64,000 bases of DNA from contig NZ_CP019789.1 in the NCBI RefSeq assembly GCF_002022685.1, positions 1,497,001 to 1,561,000 of the forward strand, given 5' to 3'. This stretch comes from Bartonella schoenbuchensis R1 (GTDB lineage Bacteria > Pseudomonadota > Alphaproteobacteria > Rhizobiales > Rhizobiaceae). Position numbers and translations under genes: made by a program. Shown here piece by piece: positions 30,350 to 40,850 of this stretch; within the stretch, counting starts at the first letter, position 1, and each line of letters opens with the position of its first letter. The notes below the pieces were generated by a model that was not told the origin of the DNA, searched no databases, and saw nothing but the letters and a program-made list of their open reading frames with translations.

Positions 30350-30484
30350 ACAAAAAACCAACCAACACACACCTATCTTGTAATGGCGCTTTATTAATCT
30401 TCCACAAACTATAATGAAACCGCCCCCACTCTAATCTAAAACCGCCACTCTCTCAATCACCGCATCTACCTATCACCACCCCCA

Positions 30485-31440
30485 CCCCAATACACCACAA
30501 CCACTCTACATATTGCATCTCTTATGCGCCATCCAGCGCACATTTTCACACCATGGCCATAACTTCCACCCCACAAACTTCCACACCCCATACATCCACC
30601 CTATGCACGCATCCCTACCTATAGGCACACTTGAAAAGCCTTCACTTCAACACCATCCACCACAGCCTCTCCCACATGATACAAACAGATGCACCTTAAG
30701 AGAAAAAACCAACCCTGATCATGATCGGTGCACACGAGTCAACGCGTCAGACAACAACTGGCCATTCTCACGATCACCGCATCCACCTATAATCGCCCCC
30801 ACACCTTACGCATCAGGCCATCCACTCTATACACCACAACCACCCTACATATCGCATCTCTTATGCACCATCCACCGCATGTTTTCACCCCATGTCCATG
30901 GTTTCTGCCTATGTAAGCTTCCACACCCCATGCATCCATCTTATGCATGCATCTCCACCCGTGGGCACGCTTAAAAAGCCTTCACTTCAATACCATCACA
31001 ACCTCTCCCACATGATACAAACAGATGCGCTTTAAGGGCAAACAACCCCTGATCATGATAATGCACGCAATTAACGCCTCAACAACAACTGGCCATTCTC
31101 ACGATCACCACACCCACTCTATACATACACCCCCACCCCAATACACCACAACCACCCTACATATCGCATCTCTTATGTGCCATTCCACCACACATTTTCA
31201 CCCCATGTCCATAGCTTCCACCCTATTAGGCTTCCACACCTCATGCATCCACCCTATGCACGCATCCCCACCTATAGGCACACTTGAAAAGCCTTCACTT
31301 CAACACCATCCACCACAGCCTCTCCCACATGATACAAACAGATGCACCTTAAGGGCAAAACCCAATCCCGATCATGATGATGCATCACGAGTCAACGTCA
31401 ACGCGTCGACAACAACTGGCTACTTTCACGATAATCGCGC
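30485..31440. repeat. Three-copy tandem array (about 313-338 bp) between tolB and fba
   Basis: ACACCACAACCACYCTACAT recurs near 30490, 30829 and 31144. Copies share CACACTTGAAAAGCCTTCAC or close forms, CCTCTCCCACATGATACAAA, CAGATGCACCTTAAG and GATCATGAT. The last copy ends about 15 bases from the fba stop. The array lies between convergent genes and is C/A-rich on the plus strand. Low-complexity plus-strand frames in it are not called. From 30350 to 30485 nothing else is seen. Confidence 0.92.
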
Positions 31441-31457
31441 TTTGCCCACATAAATGG

Positions 31458-32489
31458 TCAAGCACAAGAATGTTCGTGCTCTTTTGTCCATTGTCCTAAA
31501 GCTGCCAGATGGTTCATCCGTGCACGGTGATAAAAAGCCTTTTGTGCAGCTGCAACATTGTCCTGTTTTCCACCCCATGTCTTCAAAGCAGCAGATTGCA
31601 ACGCACGACCATAAGAAAAAGTCAATGTCCAAGGCCACGAGCCTGAAGCATTCATAGCAGATAAATGAGCCGTGGCTTCTTCATCTGACTGGCCCCCTGA
31701 AAGAAAAGCAATTCCTGGAACAGCAGCAGGAACAGTCTGTTTGAGAACACAAAGAGTTTTTTCAGCCACTTCTTCAACACAAGCTTTACGCGCATCTTTC
31801 CCATCAATCACCATATTGGGTTTTAAAATCATACCCTCAAGTACGACGCGTGCCTCGAATAATTCTGTAAATACTGTCTTTAAAACCGCTTGCGTTACCT
31901 CAAAGCAGCGCGCAATTGAATGCTGGCGCGACTGGCCATCCATCAGCACCTCTGGCTCCACAATTGGCACAAGACCTGCCTCCTGGCATAAAGCAGCATA
32001 ACGTGCCAAAGCTTGCGCATTTTGGCGTATTGCTCCTCTTGTTGGCAAAGAATACTCATCAATAGCAATCACCGCACGCCATTTGGCAAAACGTGCTCCT
32101 AAAGTAAAATAGTCCTTCAAACGTTCCCGAAGGCCATCTAACCCTTCTGTAATCGTCTCATGAGGAAAAGCTGCCAAAGGCTTAGCACCTGTATCAACCT
32201 TAATACCTGGCAATGCACCAACATCTCGAATAAGGTCGGTCAACATTCGACCAGAGGATGCTTTTTGACGAATGGTTTCATCAAATAAAATCACACCAGA
32301 AATAGCGCATTTCATAGCGTCCTTTGCAGTAAAAAGCATTTCACGATAAGCCCGGCGATGATCCTCATTTGCTTCCAAACCAATTGATTCAAACCGTTTA
32401 CCAATTGTCGCATTGCTTTCATCTGCAGCCAAAATACCTTTTCCTGCACTGACCAAAGAAAGCGCTATATCTTCAAGACGTTCTTTCAT
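31458..32489 (-). CDS. fba: Class I fructose-bisphosphate aldolase
   Basis: Splits fructose-1,6-bisphosphate into triose phosphates through a lysine Schiff base. The start at 32489 has AGGAG seven bases upstream, giving 343 residues; 13 codons upstream in frame are unsupported. Motifs include GKGILAADESNATIGKRFES, WRAVIAIDE, IVEPEVLMDG, VLEGMILKPNMV with the Schiff-base lysine, and FLSGGQSDEEATAHL. Last gene of the tkt-gap-pgk-fba cluster, about 100 bases after pgk. Confidence 0.96.
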   Translation of the reverse strand: MKERLEDIALSLVSAGKGILAADESNATIGKRFESIGLEANEDHRRAYREMLFTAKDAMKCAISGVILFDETIRQKASSGRMLTDLIRDVGALPGIKVDTGAKPLAAFPHETITEGLDGLRERLKDYFTLGARFAKWRAVIAIDEYSLPTRGAIRQNAQALARYAALCQEAGLVPIVEPEVLMDGQSRQHSIARCFEVTQAVLKTVFTELFEARVVLEGMILKPNMVIDGKDARKACVEEVAEKTLCVLKQTVPAAVPGIAFLSGGQSDEEATAHLSAMNASGSWPWTLTFSYGRALQSAALKTWGGKQDNVAAAQKAFYHRARMNHLAALGQWTKEHEHSCA

Positions 32490-32586
32490 AAAAAGCTCCT
32501 CTTTTTTCCCAATTTTTCTCAACAACAATCAACAACAATAGCTCATCAGAAAGCTTCCCATAAGCCATCATATATGCATAACTTAC

Positions 32587-33780
32587 TCAAGCCTGCATTA
32601 AAGCCAAAACACCAGGAAGGCTTTTTCCTTCCATCCATTCCAAAAAAGCCCCTCCAGCGGTCGAAAGATAAGTAAAATCATCCGCAACACCCGCATGGTT
32701 GAGCGCAAAAACTGTATCACCACCCCCAGCAATTGACACTAACTTACCTTGTTGAGTACATTTTGCAACGTGGCGTGCAACTGCAATCGTCCCCTGATCA
32801 AAGGGGGAAACCTCAAAAACACCAAGCGGCCCATTCCACACAACAGTTGCAGCAGTATCAATCATCTCATTAATCTGGGCAATAGAACGCGGGCCAATAT
32901 CCAAAATCATCTCATTATCAGAGATATCCTCAAGATCACACTGACGATGCGGGGTATTTTTTTCACAACGCAATCCAACCACCACATCCACCGGTAAAAC
33001 AAGCTCACAGTCATATTCGTGCGCTTTTTCAATAATTTCTTCAACCGTTTCCATTAAAGTGTGCTCATAAAGTGATTTACCAATAGCATAGCCTTGTGCT
33101 GCTAAAAAACTATTAGCCATACCGCCACCAATCACCAAAGCATTGACCTTTTGAACCAAATGATTGAGCACAAAAAGCTTACTTGAAACCTTAGCACCAC
33201 CCACAACAGCCGCTAGCGGATACGTCGGGTCACCAAGCCCTTGTTCTAAAGCATGCAATTCGCGTTGCAAAGAACACCCTGCATAAGAAGGCAAAAAATG
33301 CGTAATCCCCTCTGTTGAGGCATGAGCACGGTGAGAAACAGAAAAAGCATCATTCACATAAATGTCAGCACTGCATGCTAAAGCTTCAGCAAAAGCATCA
33401 TCATTGTCCTCTTCATCTTGATGAAAACGCAGATTTTCAAGAAGCAGAATCTCACCCTCTTTTAAGGCTTGAACAGCAGAACGCACCTCAAGACCAAAAC
33501 ATTTGTCTAAAAAAGAAACTTCCTGCCCCATAATTTTGGAAAGAGCCTGCGCAACAGGACGAAGCGAAAGCTCTGGAACCTTTTGCCCTTTAGGGCGACC
33601 ACAATGGGAAATCAGTATAATCTTAGCACCGCGCTTTTGCAGTTCAACCAGCGTTTCTTTATGTCGCTTAAGACGTGTCTCATCACATACTTTTCCCTGC
33701 AACATCGGAACGTTAAAGTCCACCCGTACCAGCACACATTTTCCTGCAACATCAGCCTCATCAATTGTCCGAAACCCCAT
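32587..33780 (-). CDS. pgk: Phosphoglycerate kinase
   Basis: Makes ATP from 1,3-bisphosphoglycerate. The 397-residue product is full length: VLVRVDFNVPMLQGKV near the start, SHCGRPKGQ, LLLENLRFHQDEEDND, GGAKVSSK for nucleotide binding, WNGPLGVFE and SIAGGGDTVFAL followed by STAGGAFLEW near the C terminus. The gene lies between gap (277 bases upstream) and fba. All key motifs are present. Confidence 0.97.
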   Translation of the reverse strand: MGFRTIDEADVAGKCVLVRVDFNVPMLQGKVCDETRLKRHKETLVELQKRGAKIILISHCGRPKGQKVPELSLRPVAQALSKIMGQEVSFLDKCFGLEVRSAVQALKEGEILLLENLRFHQDEEDNDDAFAEALACSADIYVNDAFSVSHRAHASTEGITHFLPSYAGCSLQRELHALEQGLGDPTYPLAAVVGGAKVSSKLFVLNHLVQKVNALVIGGGMANSFLAAQGYAIGKSLYEHTLMETVEEIIEKAHEYDCELVLPVDVVVGLRCEKNTPHRQCDLEDISDNEMILDIGPRSIAQINEMIDTAATVVWNGPLGVFEVSPFDQGTIAVARHVAKCTQQGKLVSIAGGGDTVFALNHAGVADDFTYLSTAGGAFLEWMEGKSLPGVLALMQA

Positions 33781-34057
33781 TATTTCTCCCTCTTTTTGAT
33801 TCTTTTCACCAATTGTTTTAGCTTAACTCTTTTATCCAAAAAGTTCTCGCAATCCACATATCTCTTTTTGAAACCTCTCAATTAAACAGCAATACTTCTC
33901 TTTAAGTCCAAGAGTAAAAAACAAATGTTCATCTCTATTCTTTTTAAAAAAGACTCTTCTTTTTTAAAAGAAATTTCATGAAGCTTGCTGCACAAAGAAA
34001 ACTCTCGCTAGCATGCCCATTAAAAAGAAACCAAAGCTCCTCTTTTAGTCCTCTTTT

Positions 34058-35065
34058 TTACAAGGTTTTGGCAAAAGCCACAGCAGTATCAGCCATGCGG
34101 TTTGAAAAGCCCCATTCATTATCATACCAAACAAGAACCCGGCAAAGCTTACCATCAACAACTTTAGTTTGCTCAGCTTGAACAATGGCTGAATGCGGAT
34201 TATGATTAAAATCACTGCTGACAAGTTTTTCTTCTGTATAATCTAAAATGCCCTTAAGCTGGCCTTGCGCAGCCTCACAAATGGCAGCATTAATCTCTTC
34301 AACAGTTGTGGAACGCTGAGCTGTAAAGGTCAAATCAACAACAGAAACATTAGGCGTTGGAACACGAATGGCCACACCATCTAGGAGACCTTTTAATTCC
34401 GGCAAAACCAATCCCACTGCCTTAGCAGCCCCCGTTGATGTAGGGATCATAGAAAGAGCAGCAGCACGAGAACGGTAAAGATCACGGTGCATTGTATCTA
34501 AAACAGGTTGATCACCCGTATAGGAATGGATTGTCGTCATAAAGCCCTTTTCAATGCCAACAACCTTGTGGAGCACTTGCGCAACAGGTGCCAAACAATT
34601 GGTTGTACAAGAAGCATTCGACACCACCTGATGTTCTTTACTTAAAATCTGGTGGTTAACCCCATACACCACAGTCAAATCAGCATCATTAGAAGGTGCA
34701 GAAATAAGAACACGCTTTGCACCCGCCACCAAGTGGGCACTGGCTTTATCGCGCTCGGTAAAAAAACCTGTACATTCCAGGGCAACATCAATACCCAAAT
34801 CCTTCCAAGGTAAATGCGCCGGGTCACGCTGTGCTGTTACCTGAATCAAACCATACCCAACATCAAGTGTATCACCCACCACCTTAACAGGTGCACCAAA
34901 ACGCCCGTGCACCGAATCATAGCGTAATAAATGGGCATTGGTTTCCACAGAACCTAAATCATTGATCGCAACAACCTCAATATCTTTGCGTCCACTTTCA
35001 ACAATAGCACGCAAGATAGAACGCCCAATACGACCAAATCCATTAATTGCAACGCGAATACTCAT
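34058..35065 (-). CDS. gap: Glyceraldehyde-3-phosphate dehydrogenase
   Basis: Oxidizes glyceraldehyde-3-phosphate with NAD(P)+ and phosphate. The 335-residue product has the nucleotide-binding [14 protein letters not shown], the catalytic [16 protein letters not shown] with the active Cys, substrate-site [20 protein letters not shown] and the C-terminal [13 protein letters not shown]. The ATG overlaps the tkt stop (ATGA), showing co-transcription and possible translational coupling. Full length. Confidence 0.97.
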   Translation of the reverse strand: MSIRVAINGFGRIGRSILRAIVESGRKDIEVVAINDLGSVETNAHLLRYDSVHGRFGAPVKVVGDTLDVGYGLIQVTAQRDPAHLPWKDLGIDVALECTGFFTERDKASAHLVAGAKRVLISAPSNDADLTVVYGVNHQILSKEHQVVSNASCTTNCLAPVAQVLHKVVGIEKGFMTTIHSYTGDQPVLDTMHRDLYRSRAAALSMIPTSTGAAKAVGLVLPELKGLLDGVAIRVPTPNVSVVDLTFTAQRSTTVEEINAAICEAAQGQLKGILDYTEEKLVSSDFNHNPHSAIVQAEQTKVVDGKLCRVLVWYDNEWGFSNRMADTAVAFAKTL

Positions 35066-37068
35066 TTGATTTTTCCCTCATTGATTTGTTTCAATCTTTC
35101 TTCAACAACAGCAACTACATTTTCACATGTAATCCCAAAATGCATATAAAGATCGTCCATCGGTGCACTTGCACCAAATCCTTCCATACCAATAAATACA
35201 CCATCACTACCAATAAAATAATCCCATCCTTGCCGAATGGCTGCCTCAACAGCAATTTTAAGGGGAGCATCGCCAATTAAAGCATTTTGATAGGCAGCAG
35301 ATTGTTCAAAAAACAGCTCAAAACAAGGGACAGAAACCACACGCGTTGGAATACCCTTTTCTTCTAAAATAGCATGCGCTTCTACAATAATTTCCACTTC
35401 TGAACCTGAAGCAAAAAGAGTAACTTGAGCCGTATCACTTGCCATGAGTAATTCATAAGCACCAAGCATACATAAATTGTCTTCTTTATAATCCCGGCGC
35501 AAAAGTGGTAAATTTTGCCTGCTCAAAGCCAAAGTAGAAGGCGTCTTACATGCCCTCAAAGCCAATTGCCAACATTCCACCGTTTCCACAGCATCAGCAG
35601 GCCTGAAAACAAAATGATTAGGAAGTGCGCGCAAAGAAGCCAAATGCTCTACTGGCTGATGAGTTGGCCCATCCTCACCAAGACCGATGGAATCATGGGT
35701 CATCACATAAATTACCCGCAACCCCATTAAGGAAGACAAACGCATGGCAGGGCGCATATAGTCAGAAAAACATAAAAAAGTCCCACCATAAGGAATGAAC
35801 CCTCCATAAAGAGCAAGGCCATTCATCACCGCACCCATTGCGTGCTCGCGAATACCATAGTGCAAATAACGACCTGAAAAATCCTCAGCAGTAATGCTTT
35901 TCATCTGGCTTGTTTTTGTACAGTTGGAACCAGTTAAATCAGCAGAACCACCAATGGTTTCAACAACCACCCCGTTAATGACTTCAAGAGCCATTTCAGA
36001 AGCTTTACGCGTTGCAACATGCGGACAATCTAAAACCAATTGCTTTTTATATTCATCAAGCACACTCTCAAAGCTACTTACAAGATCGCCACGCATCAAC
36101 CGTTCAAATTCAGCCCGCTTTGACACAGGTAAAGCAGAAAGCTGTGCTTCCCATTTTTTGCGCTTTTTTGCAGCACTAAGACCTGCCAAACGCCAACTGT
36201 CAAGAATATCAGAAGGGACAACAAAAGGCTCTTGTGCCCAACCTAAAGCTTTACGGGTTGCAGCAATTTCTTCTGCCCCCAAAGGTGACCCATGAACCTT
36301 ATTAGTCCCCCCTTTACGAGGTGCCCCAAAACCAATAATTGTTTTACACGCAATAAGAGTGGGTTTATCAGAAGTTTTCGCCGTCTCAATGGCTCGTGCC
36401 AATGCACTTTGATTATGCCCATTGACCTTAATGGTATTCCAACCACACGCTTTAAAACGTGCCACTTGGTCTGTACTATCTGTAAGAGAGATAGCCCCAT
36501 CGATCGATATATCATTATCATCCCAAAATACAATCAGCTTATTTAGTTTTAAATGACCAGCAAGCGAAATTGCTTCTTGGGCTATACCTTCCATTAAACA
36601 CCCATCGCCAACCAAAACATAAGTATAATGATTGATCAAATCACCAAAACGTGCGTTTAATAAACGCTCACCCAATGCCATCCCAACAGCATTAGCAAGC
36701 CCCTGCCCAAGTGGCCCAGTGGTTGTCTCAACTCCTGCACCATGACCATATTCTGGATGCCCAGCAATTTTAGAACCCATTTGGCGAAAATTGCGGATAT
36801 CATCAAGAGAGATATCTTCATAGCCTGAAAGATACATTAAAGCATAAAGCAACATTGACCCATGCCCGGCTGATAAAACAAAGCGATCGCGGTTGGGCCA
36901 ACGAGGGTTTTTTGGGTCATGCACTAAAAATTTTGTGTAAAGAACTGTCGCAATATCAGCCGCCCCCATTGGCAAGCCAGGATGACCAGACTGTGCTTTT
37001 TCAATCGCATCAATAGCAAGAAAGCGAATAGCATTGGCCATTTGATTTTGTTGTTCAGTATTTGTCAT
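35062..37068 (-). CDS. tkt: Transketolase
   Basis: Thiamine-diphosphate enzyme of the pentose phosphate pathway. The 668-residue product has [20 protein letters not shown], the TPP motif starting [13 protein letters not shown] and ending before [10 protein letters not shown], the central domain [40 protein letters not shown] and the C-terminal domain with [11 protein letters not shown]. First gene of the tkt-gap-pgk-fba operon, which makes and uses glyceraldehyde-3-phosphate. It is divergent from the DUF4164-zapA pair. Confidence 0.97.
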   Translation of the reverse strand: MTNTEQQNQMANAIRFLAIDAIEKAQSGHPGLPMGAADIATVLYTKFLVHDPKNPRWPNRDRFVLSAGHGSMLLYALMYLSGYEDISLDDIRNFRQMGSKIAGHPEYGHGAGVETTTGPLGQGLANAVGMALGERLLNARFGDLINHYTYVLVGDGCLMEGIAQEAISLAGHLKLNKLIVFWDDNDISIDGAISLTDSTDQVARFKACGWNTIKVNGHNQSALARAIETAKTSDKPTLIACKTIIGFGAPRKGGTNKVHGSPLGAEEIAATRKALGWAQEPFVVPSDILDSWRLAGLSAAKKRKKWEAQLSALPVSKRAEFERLMRGDLVSSFESVLDEYKKQLVLDCPHVATRKASEMALEVINGVVVETIGGSADLTGSNCTKTSQMKSITAEDFSGRYLHYGIREHAMGAVMNGLALYGGFIPYGGTFLCFSDYMRPAMRLSSLMGLRVIYVMTHDSIGLGEDGPTHQPVEHLASLRALPNHFVFRPADAVETVECWQLALRACKTPSTLALSRQNLPLLRRDYKEDNLCMLGAYELLMASDTAQVTLFASGSEVEIIVEAHAILEEKGIPTRVVSVPCFELFFEQSAAYQNALIGDAPLKIAVEAAIRQGWDYFIGSDGVFIGMEGFGASAPMDDLYMHFGITCENVVAVVEERLKQINEGKIK

Positions 37069-37421
37069 GAATGATCGACCATTTTTTTAATTTGTTATTT
37101 TTCCACAACTTGAAGACATTTTATAATACGTATATACTTTGCTGTATATGTCTTGTAATTACGTCTTTCTATTTTCTTTCTTACACTTTTTATGCCTCTA
37201 ATTTTACGTTTTTACGCCCTTAAACTATGCCCTAACATGCATGCCAATTATGCTTATAACATTTATGCCAACAGTGTTTAAAAATCCAGTTTTTAATTAA
37301 TATCAACATCCTGTTTTTCTTGCCAAAATATTCTTTATCTTTCACAATAAAATGCATGCAACAAAAGAGAATGAGTGATTCGTCTTTATAAAAAGGCTTA
37401 AAGTTAAAGGATATAATCACT
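37069..37421. other. Divergent intergenic region between tkt and DUF4164
   Basis: No gene seen. The region is AT-rich and contains the near-palindrome AATACGTATATACTT around 37122 and several TATGCC words. It must hold promoters for both directions, but no consensus pair is clear enough to assign. Confidence 0.4.
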
Positions 37422-37697
37422 ATGAACCAAGAGACTGATATTCTGCCACAAGCTTTAAAGCAACTAGAAAAAGCACTCAGAAACTTAGAGGCTGCCATTA
37501 CCAATCAGCATACTCTTATCGACAAACACAATGAATGGGAAGCAGAAATTCAACAAATGAACGCTGATCGTAGCCGCCTTGCTCAAGAACTTGATAAATC
37601 AGAAGCCCATGCAGAGCGGCTAGAGATAACCAATAAAGAGGTTTCCAAACGGTTGATTCGTGCTATGGAAACAATTCGTGTTGTACTTGACAGGTAA
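37422..37697 (+). CDS. DUF4164 coiled-coil protein
   Basis: A 91-residue protein, nearly all helix: ALKQLEKALRNLEAAITNQ, HNEWEAEIQQMNADRSRLAQ and the C-terminal SKRLIRAMETIRVVLD. It matches the short Rhizobiales DUF4164 family encoded next to zapA, 11 bases upstream here. AAAGGA lies before the start. A role with ZapA in division is inferred from constant neighbourhood only. Confidence 0.8.
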   Translation: MNQETDILPQALKQLEKALRNLEAAITNQHTLIDKHNEWEAEIQQMNADRSRLAQELDKSEAHAERLEITNKEVSKRLIRAMETIRVVLDR

Positions 37698-37708
37698 AGG
37701 TTTAAACC

Positions 37709-38074
37709 ATGGAAACTGTTTCTGTCACTATTGATGGCAAAATTTATCGTATGGCTTGCGATAAAGGGCAAGAAAGCCACCTTCAGCAGCTTGCTGCCCA
37801 ATTAGATCAATATATCACACACCTGAAAAATGATTTTGGGGAAATCGGTGATCATCGCTTATCCGTTATGGCCGGCATTATGATTATCGATGAAATGGAA
37901 GAAATAAAACGAGAAAATAAAAAATTGCAAGAAAGCTACGCAACTCTCTTACAACAAAACTCTGAACGAGACCAAACCTTAAGCAAAATTGTGCACGAAA
38001 CAACTGAGCGTATTGAAAAGCTGACCAATCAATTACTCTTGCAAGACGATGAGGCTAATCTCACACCCTCTTAA
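37709..38074 (+). CDS. zapA: Cell division protein ZapA
   Basis: ZapA crosslinks FtsZ filaments. The 121-residue product has the N-terminal globular domain (VSVTIDGKIYRMACDKGQE, HLQQLAAQLDQYITHLK, GDHRLSVMAGIMIIDEMEEI) and a C-terminal coiled coil. It follows DUF4164 and is convergent with pyk. In E. coli a 6S RNA gene follows zapA; I looked in 38075-38280 and could not support one. That stretch has short CATTTAAATRTCA-type repeats. Confidence 0.93.
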   Translation: METVSVTIDGKIYRMACDKGQESHLQQLAAQLDQYITHLKNDFGEIGDHRLSVMAGIMIIDEMEEIKRENKKLQESYATLLQQNSERDQTLSKIVHETTERIEKLTNQLLLQDDEANLTPS

Positions 38075-38279
38075 AATAACAGCAAAAAGCATAAGGCATA
38101 AGGTTTTCATGCGTCCAAAAAATCATTCAAATGTCAAATAATCATTTAAATATCACTTAAATGTCAAAGCTTGCAAACACTCAAAGCACAAACCACACAT
38201 TTTCTAAGCCTTACAGCTTTCAAGCTTTTTGCTAAAAGTTAAGAGTATGCATCTGTTCAACAGGCTTCTTTGAGCACCT

Positions 38280-38304
38280 TTTTTAAAACACCCTTTAAAA
38301 GGGT
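38280..38304 (-). terminator. Possible terminator at the pyk stop
   Basis: On the minus strand ACCCTTTTAAAGGGT is a near-perfect inverted repeat immediately after the pyk stop, followed by GTTTTAAAAAAGG. The loop is only three bases and the T tract is short, so strength is uncertain. Confidence 0.4.
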
Positions 38305-39740
38305 CAAACACTTTTTGAATTGTTTAAACAACAAGAAGCAATACGCAATAAATTTGTTGCACCAGGCGTTCCAAAGGGAACTCCAGCAATCACAATAAAC
38401 CGATCACCCGCCTGACAAAAGCCTTCCTGAAAGGCAATTGCAGCTGCACGATGAACCATATCATCTAAATCATGCGCATCCTCACTAACCACACAATGAA
38501 GCCCCCAAACCAAAGCTAACCGCCGCGCTGTCTTAACAATCGGCGATAAAGCAATGATAGGTCTGTTTGGGCGTTCACGTGATGTACGCACACCTGTTGC
38601 ACCTGAAGCAGTATAGGCAACAATAGCTTCTAACTGCAGTGTTTCAGCTATCTGACGGGCTGCAAAAGAAATCGCATCTGGCCCTGTTGCTTCTGGTTTG
38701 GGGCGCTGCGCATTAACCATTGTAGCATAGGTGTGATCACTCTCAACCTGCTTTGCAATACGGTCCATCATGCCCACAGCCTCTTCAGGGTAAAGACCAG
38801 AAGCTGATTCTGCCGATAACATCACCGCATCAACACCAGCATAAACAGCTGTAGCCACATCAGAAACTTCTGCCCGTGTTGGTACAGGCGCCGTAATCAT
38901 TGATTCAAGCATCTGCGTTGCAACAACCACAGGCTTTCCTGCCAAACGGCACGCTTTGATAATCTTCATCTGAAGAGATGGCACTTGTTCTAAAGGCACT
39001 TCCACCCCAAGATCTCCCCGTGCAATCATAAGACTATCAGAAACATCAATAATGTCTTCTATATGCTCTAAAGCCTGAGGTTTTTCGATCTTAGCCATCA
39101 AGGATACTTTGCCTTGCGTTAGCTTTTGAACCGATAAAATATCTTCCGGGTGTTGGATAAAAGAAAGTGCCACCCAATCAACTGACTGTTCTAAAACAGC
39201 CATAAGATCAGCATGGTCTTTTGATGTCATCGTCCCACAAGGCAAAACCGTATCAGGAAGATTAATCCCCTTGCGATCAGAAATATGTGTTCCAGCAATC
39301 ACACGGCACTCAATAGAAGCACCATCACAAGCTTCAGCCAAAAGTTCAAGCTTCCCATCATCCAGCAATAAACGATCACCGGGTTTAACAGCCGCTAAAA
39401 CTTCCCTATGGGGTAAAAAAACACGCCGTGCATCACCAAGCACATCTTTATTATCTAACGTAAAACGCTGCCCAATAACCAAATTCTCTTTGCCATTTTC
39501 AAAACGCCCGATTCGTAATTTCGGCCCTTGCAGATCTGCTAAAATGCCAATAGGCCGACAAACCGCCTTTTCAACAGCCCGTATACGCTCAACCACATCA
39601 CGCATTGTCGCATGATCTGTGTGGCTCATATTAATCCGAAAAACATCCGCTCCAGCTTTAAAAAGCTTTTCAATCATTGATACTGAAAAAGAAGAGGGAC
39701 CAAGTGTAGCAATGATTTTAATGTTACGTGCACGTTTCAT
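38304..39740 (-). CDS. pyk: Pyruvate kinase
   Basis: Transfers phosphate from phosphoenolpyruvate to ADP. The 478-residue product has IIATLGPSSFSVSMIEKL, FRINMSHTDH, ILADLQGPKLRIGRF, DWVALSFIQHPEDI, LMAKIEKPQALEHIEDI (active-site Lys), ARGDLGVEVPLEQVP, VVATQMLESMI and the C-terminal allosteric domain. The ATG overlaps the stop of the upstream DUF1036 gene by four bases, so they are co-transcribed, an arrangement kept in related genomes. Confidence 0.97.
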   Translation of the reverse strand: MKRARNIKIIATLGPSSFSVSMIEKLFKAGADVFRINMSHTDHATMRDVVERIRAVEKAVCRPIGILADLQGPKLRIGRFENGKENLVIGQRFTLDNKDVLGDARRVFLPHREVLAAVKPGDRLLLDDGKLELLAEACDGASIECRVIAGTHISDRKGINLPDTVLPCGTMTSKDHADLMAVLEQSVDWVALSFIQHPEDILSVQKLTQGKVSLMAKIEKPQALEHIEDIIDVSDSLMIARGDLGVEVPLEQVPSLQMKIIKACRLAGKPVVVATQMLESMITAPVPTRAEVSDVATAVYAGVDAVMLSAESASGLYPEEAVGMMDRIAKQVESDHTYATMVNAQRPKPEATGPDAISFAARQIAETLQLEAIVAYTASGATGVRTSRERPNRPIIALSPIVKTARRLALVWGLHCVVSEDAHDLDDMVHRAAAIAFQEGFCQAGDRFIVIAGVPFGTPGATNLLRIASCCLNNSKSV

Positions 39741-40291
39741 GGTGAACCCTCCCCTAACCCCCCTAAAGTATTAGGAGACTTTGAAGTTGAATTATTCAAA
39801 AAAGGCTTATCAGTTAACTGGACCATCCAACTGGTTTGATTACCTGTATCAATTTCTTCAAATGTAGCCTTTTGAAACCCCCTCGCAAAACAATCATGAA
39901 CACCCTCAATAACAAATTTGCTATCCTTCACACACATTGTTATAGAACCAACCCAACTGCCTTTTTTTTGTGCATCTTCTGCATATAAATAATAAAACCG
40001 TGATGAAAGCGGCCCATCAATCAGGGATTTACACACTGTAGGTGGAATAACCCACCAGCCTTCACTCACCCAGTCTGAAAGTGTGCGATAGCCAAGGGCA
40101 ATACCCACTGTTTTTTGAGTCATATTACAAACCCGAAAATCAGCTTTTACATATCCGGTAAATAAGAACAAAAGAAGAACGTTTAACAGAAAAACCTTCA
40201 ACTTTTTATGCCTTCCTTGTCCAAATATACTTTTGTGCTTTTTGACATTTTTAAGCCCAATTTTACAAAAACAGTCCTTACAATAAAACAT
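39737..40291 (-). CDS. DUF1036 secreted/membrane protein
   Basis: A 184-residue product with a basic N-terminal stretch, a hydrophobic segment VFLLNVLLLFLFTGYVKAD that looks like a signal peptide, and a DUF1036 domain: FRVCNMTQKTVGIALGYR, SEGWWVIPPTVCKSLI, RFYYLYAEDAQKKGSW and SKFVIEGVHDCFARGF. The true start may be an internal ATG nearer the signal, or a 26-residue extension may exist; I could not decide. Function is unknown; it overlaps pyk by four bases. Confidence 0.8.
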   Translation of the reverse strand: MFYCKDCFCKIGLKNVKKHKSIFGQGRHKKLKVFLLNVLLLFLFTGYVKADFRVCNMTQKTVGIALGYRTLSDWVSEGWWVIPPTVCKSLIDGPLSSRFYYLYAEDAQKKGSWVGSITMCVKDSKFVIEGVHDCFARGFQKATFEEIDTGNQTSWMVQLTDKPFLNNSTSKSPNTLGGLGEGSP

Positions 40292-40488
40292 TCATCCCTT
40301 CTTTTCTTTTTTCTTCAAAATACTGCAGCTTTAAAGTGTGATTTATCATATTTTTATTTTATTTCTTTTTTATCTTCTCTTTATCCATGTATAAGCTTAT
40401 CTTCTCTTTATTCACGCATATATTTTTTCATTCACACTATTTAAAGCGAATTTGTAAAAAAGTGAAACGATTGACTTTTTTCCCACTC

Positions 40489-40527
40489 TTCAGGCACCCC
40501 TAATGTATCAGGCACCCTTAATGTAAG
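40489..40527 (+). repeat. Short direct repeat upstream of the DUF2312 gene
   Basis: CAGGCACCCCTAATGTAT is followed immediately by CAGGCACCCTTAATGTAA, one 18-bp unit in tandem, about 50 bases before the DUF2312 start. TTGACT at 40471 could be a -35 element, but spacing to a -10 box is not right. Confidence 0.7.
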
Positions 40528-40579
40528 AGTTTATTATTCAAAGAGTTAATTTATAACACACACCTTGGAGAAAAATATA

Positions 40580-40837
40580 ATGAGCACTCTAGCCGATGAA
40601 ACACAAGCCGTATCCGCCAATCAATTGCGCGCTTTTATTGAACGTATTGAACGATTAGAAGAAGAAAAAAAAGCAATTTCCGACGATATTAAAGACGTTT
40701 ATACGGAACTTAAAGGATCTGGCTTTGACAGTAAAGCCGTGCGCCACATTATACGACTGCGCAAAAAAGAAGATCATGAACGTAGCGAAGAAGAAGCTAT
40801 CATCCAACTTTATAAAAATGCACTCGGCATGGATTAA
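40580..40837 (+). CDS. DUF2312 (GapR-family) protein
   Basis: The ATG at 40580 is correct because the upstream TTG sits inside the ribosome site TTGGAG. The 85-residue protein matches DUF2312: [20 protein letters not shown], then [17 protein letters not shown] and [18 protein letters not shown]. Caulobacter GapR, in this family, is an essential nucleoid protein that binds overtwisted AT-rich DNA and aids replication. A GapR-like role is inferred by family. It is convergent with uup. Confidence 0.85.
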   Translation: MSTLADETQAVSANQLRAFIERIERLEEEKKAISDDIKDVYTELKGSGFDSKAVRHIIRLRKKEDHERSEEEAIIQLYKNALGMD

Positions 40838-40850
40838 TTTAAATAATGGA

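Noticed and set aside
30513-31453. Plus-strand frames of 142-153 codons between tolB and fba
   Set aside because: They follow the three-copy array and are His/Pro/Thr low-complexity with no ribosome site.
38075-38303. 6S RNA gene downstream of zapA
   Set aside because: Position would fit, but I could not see the long double-stranded stem with central bubble in either strand.
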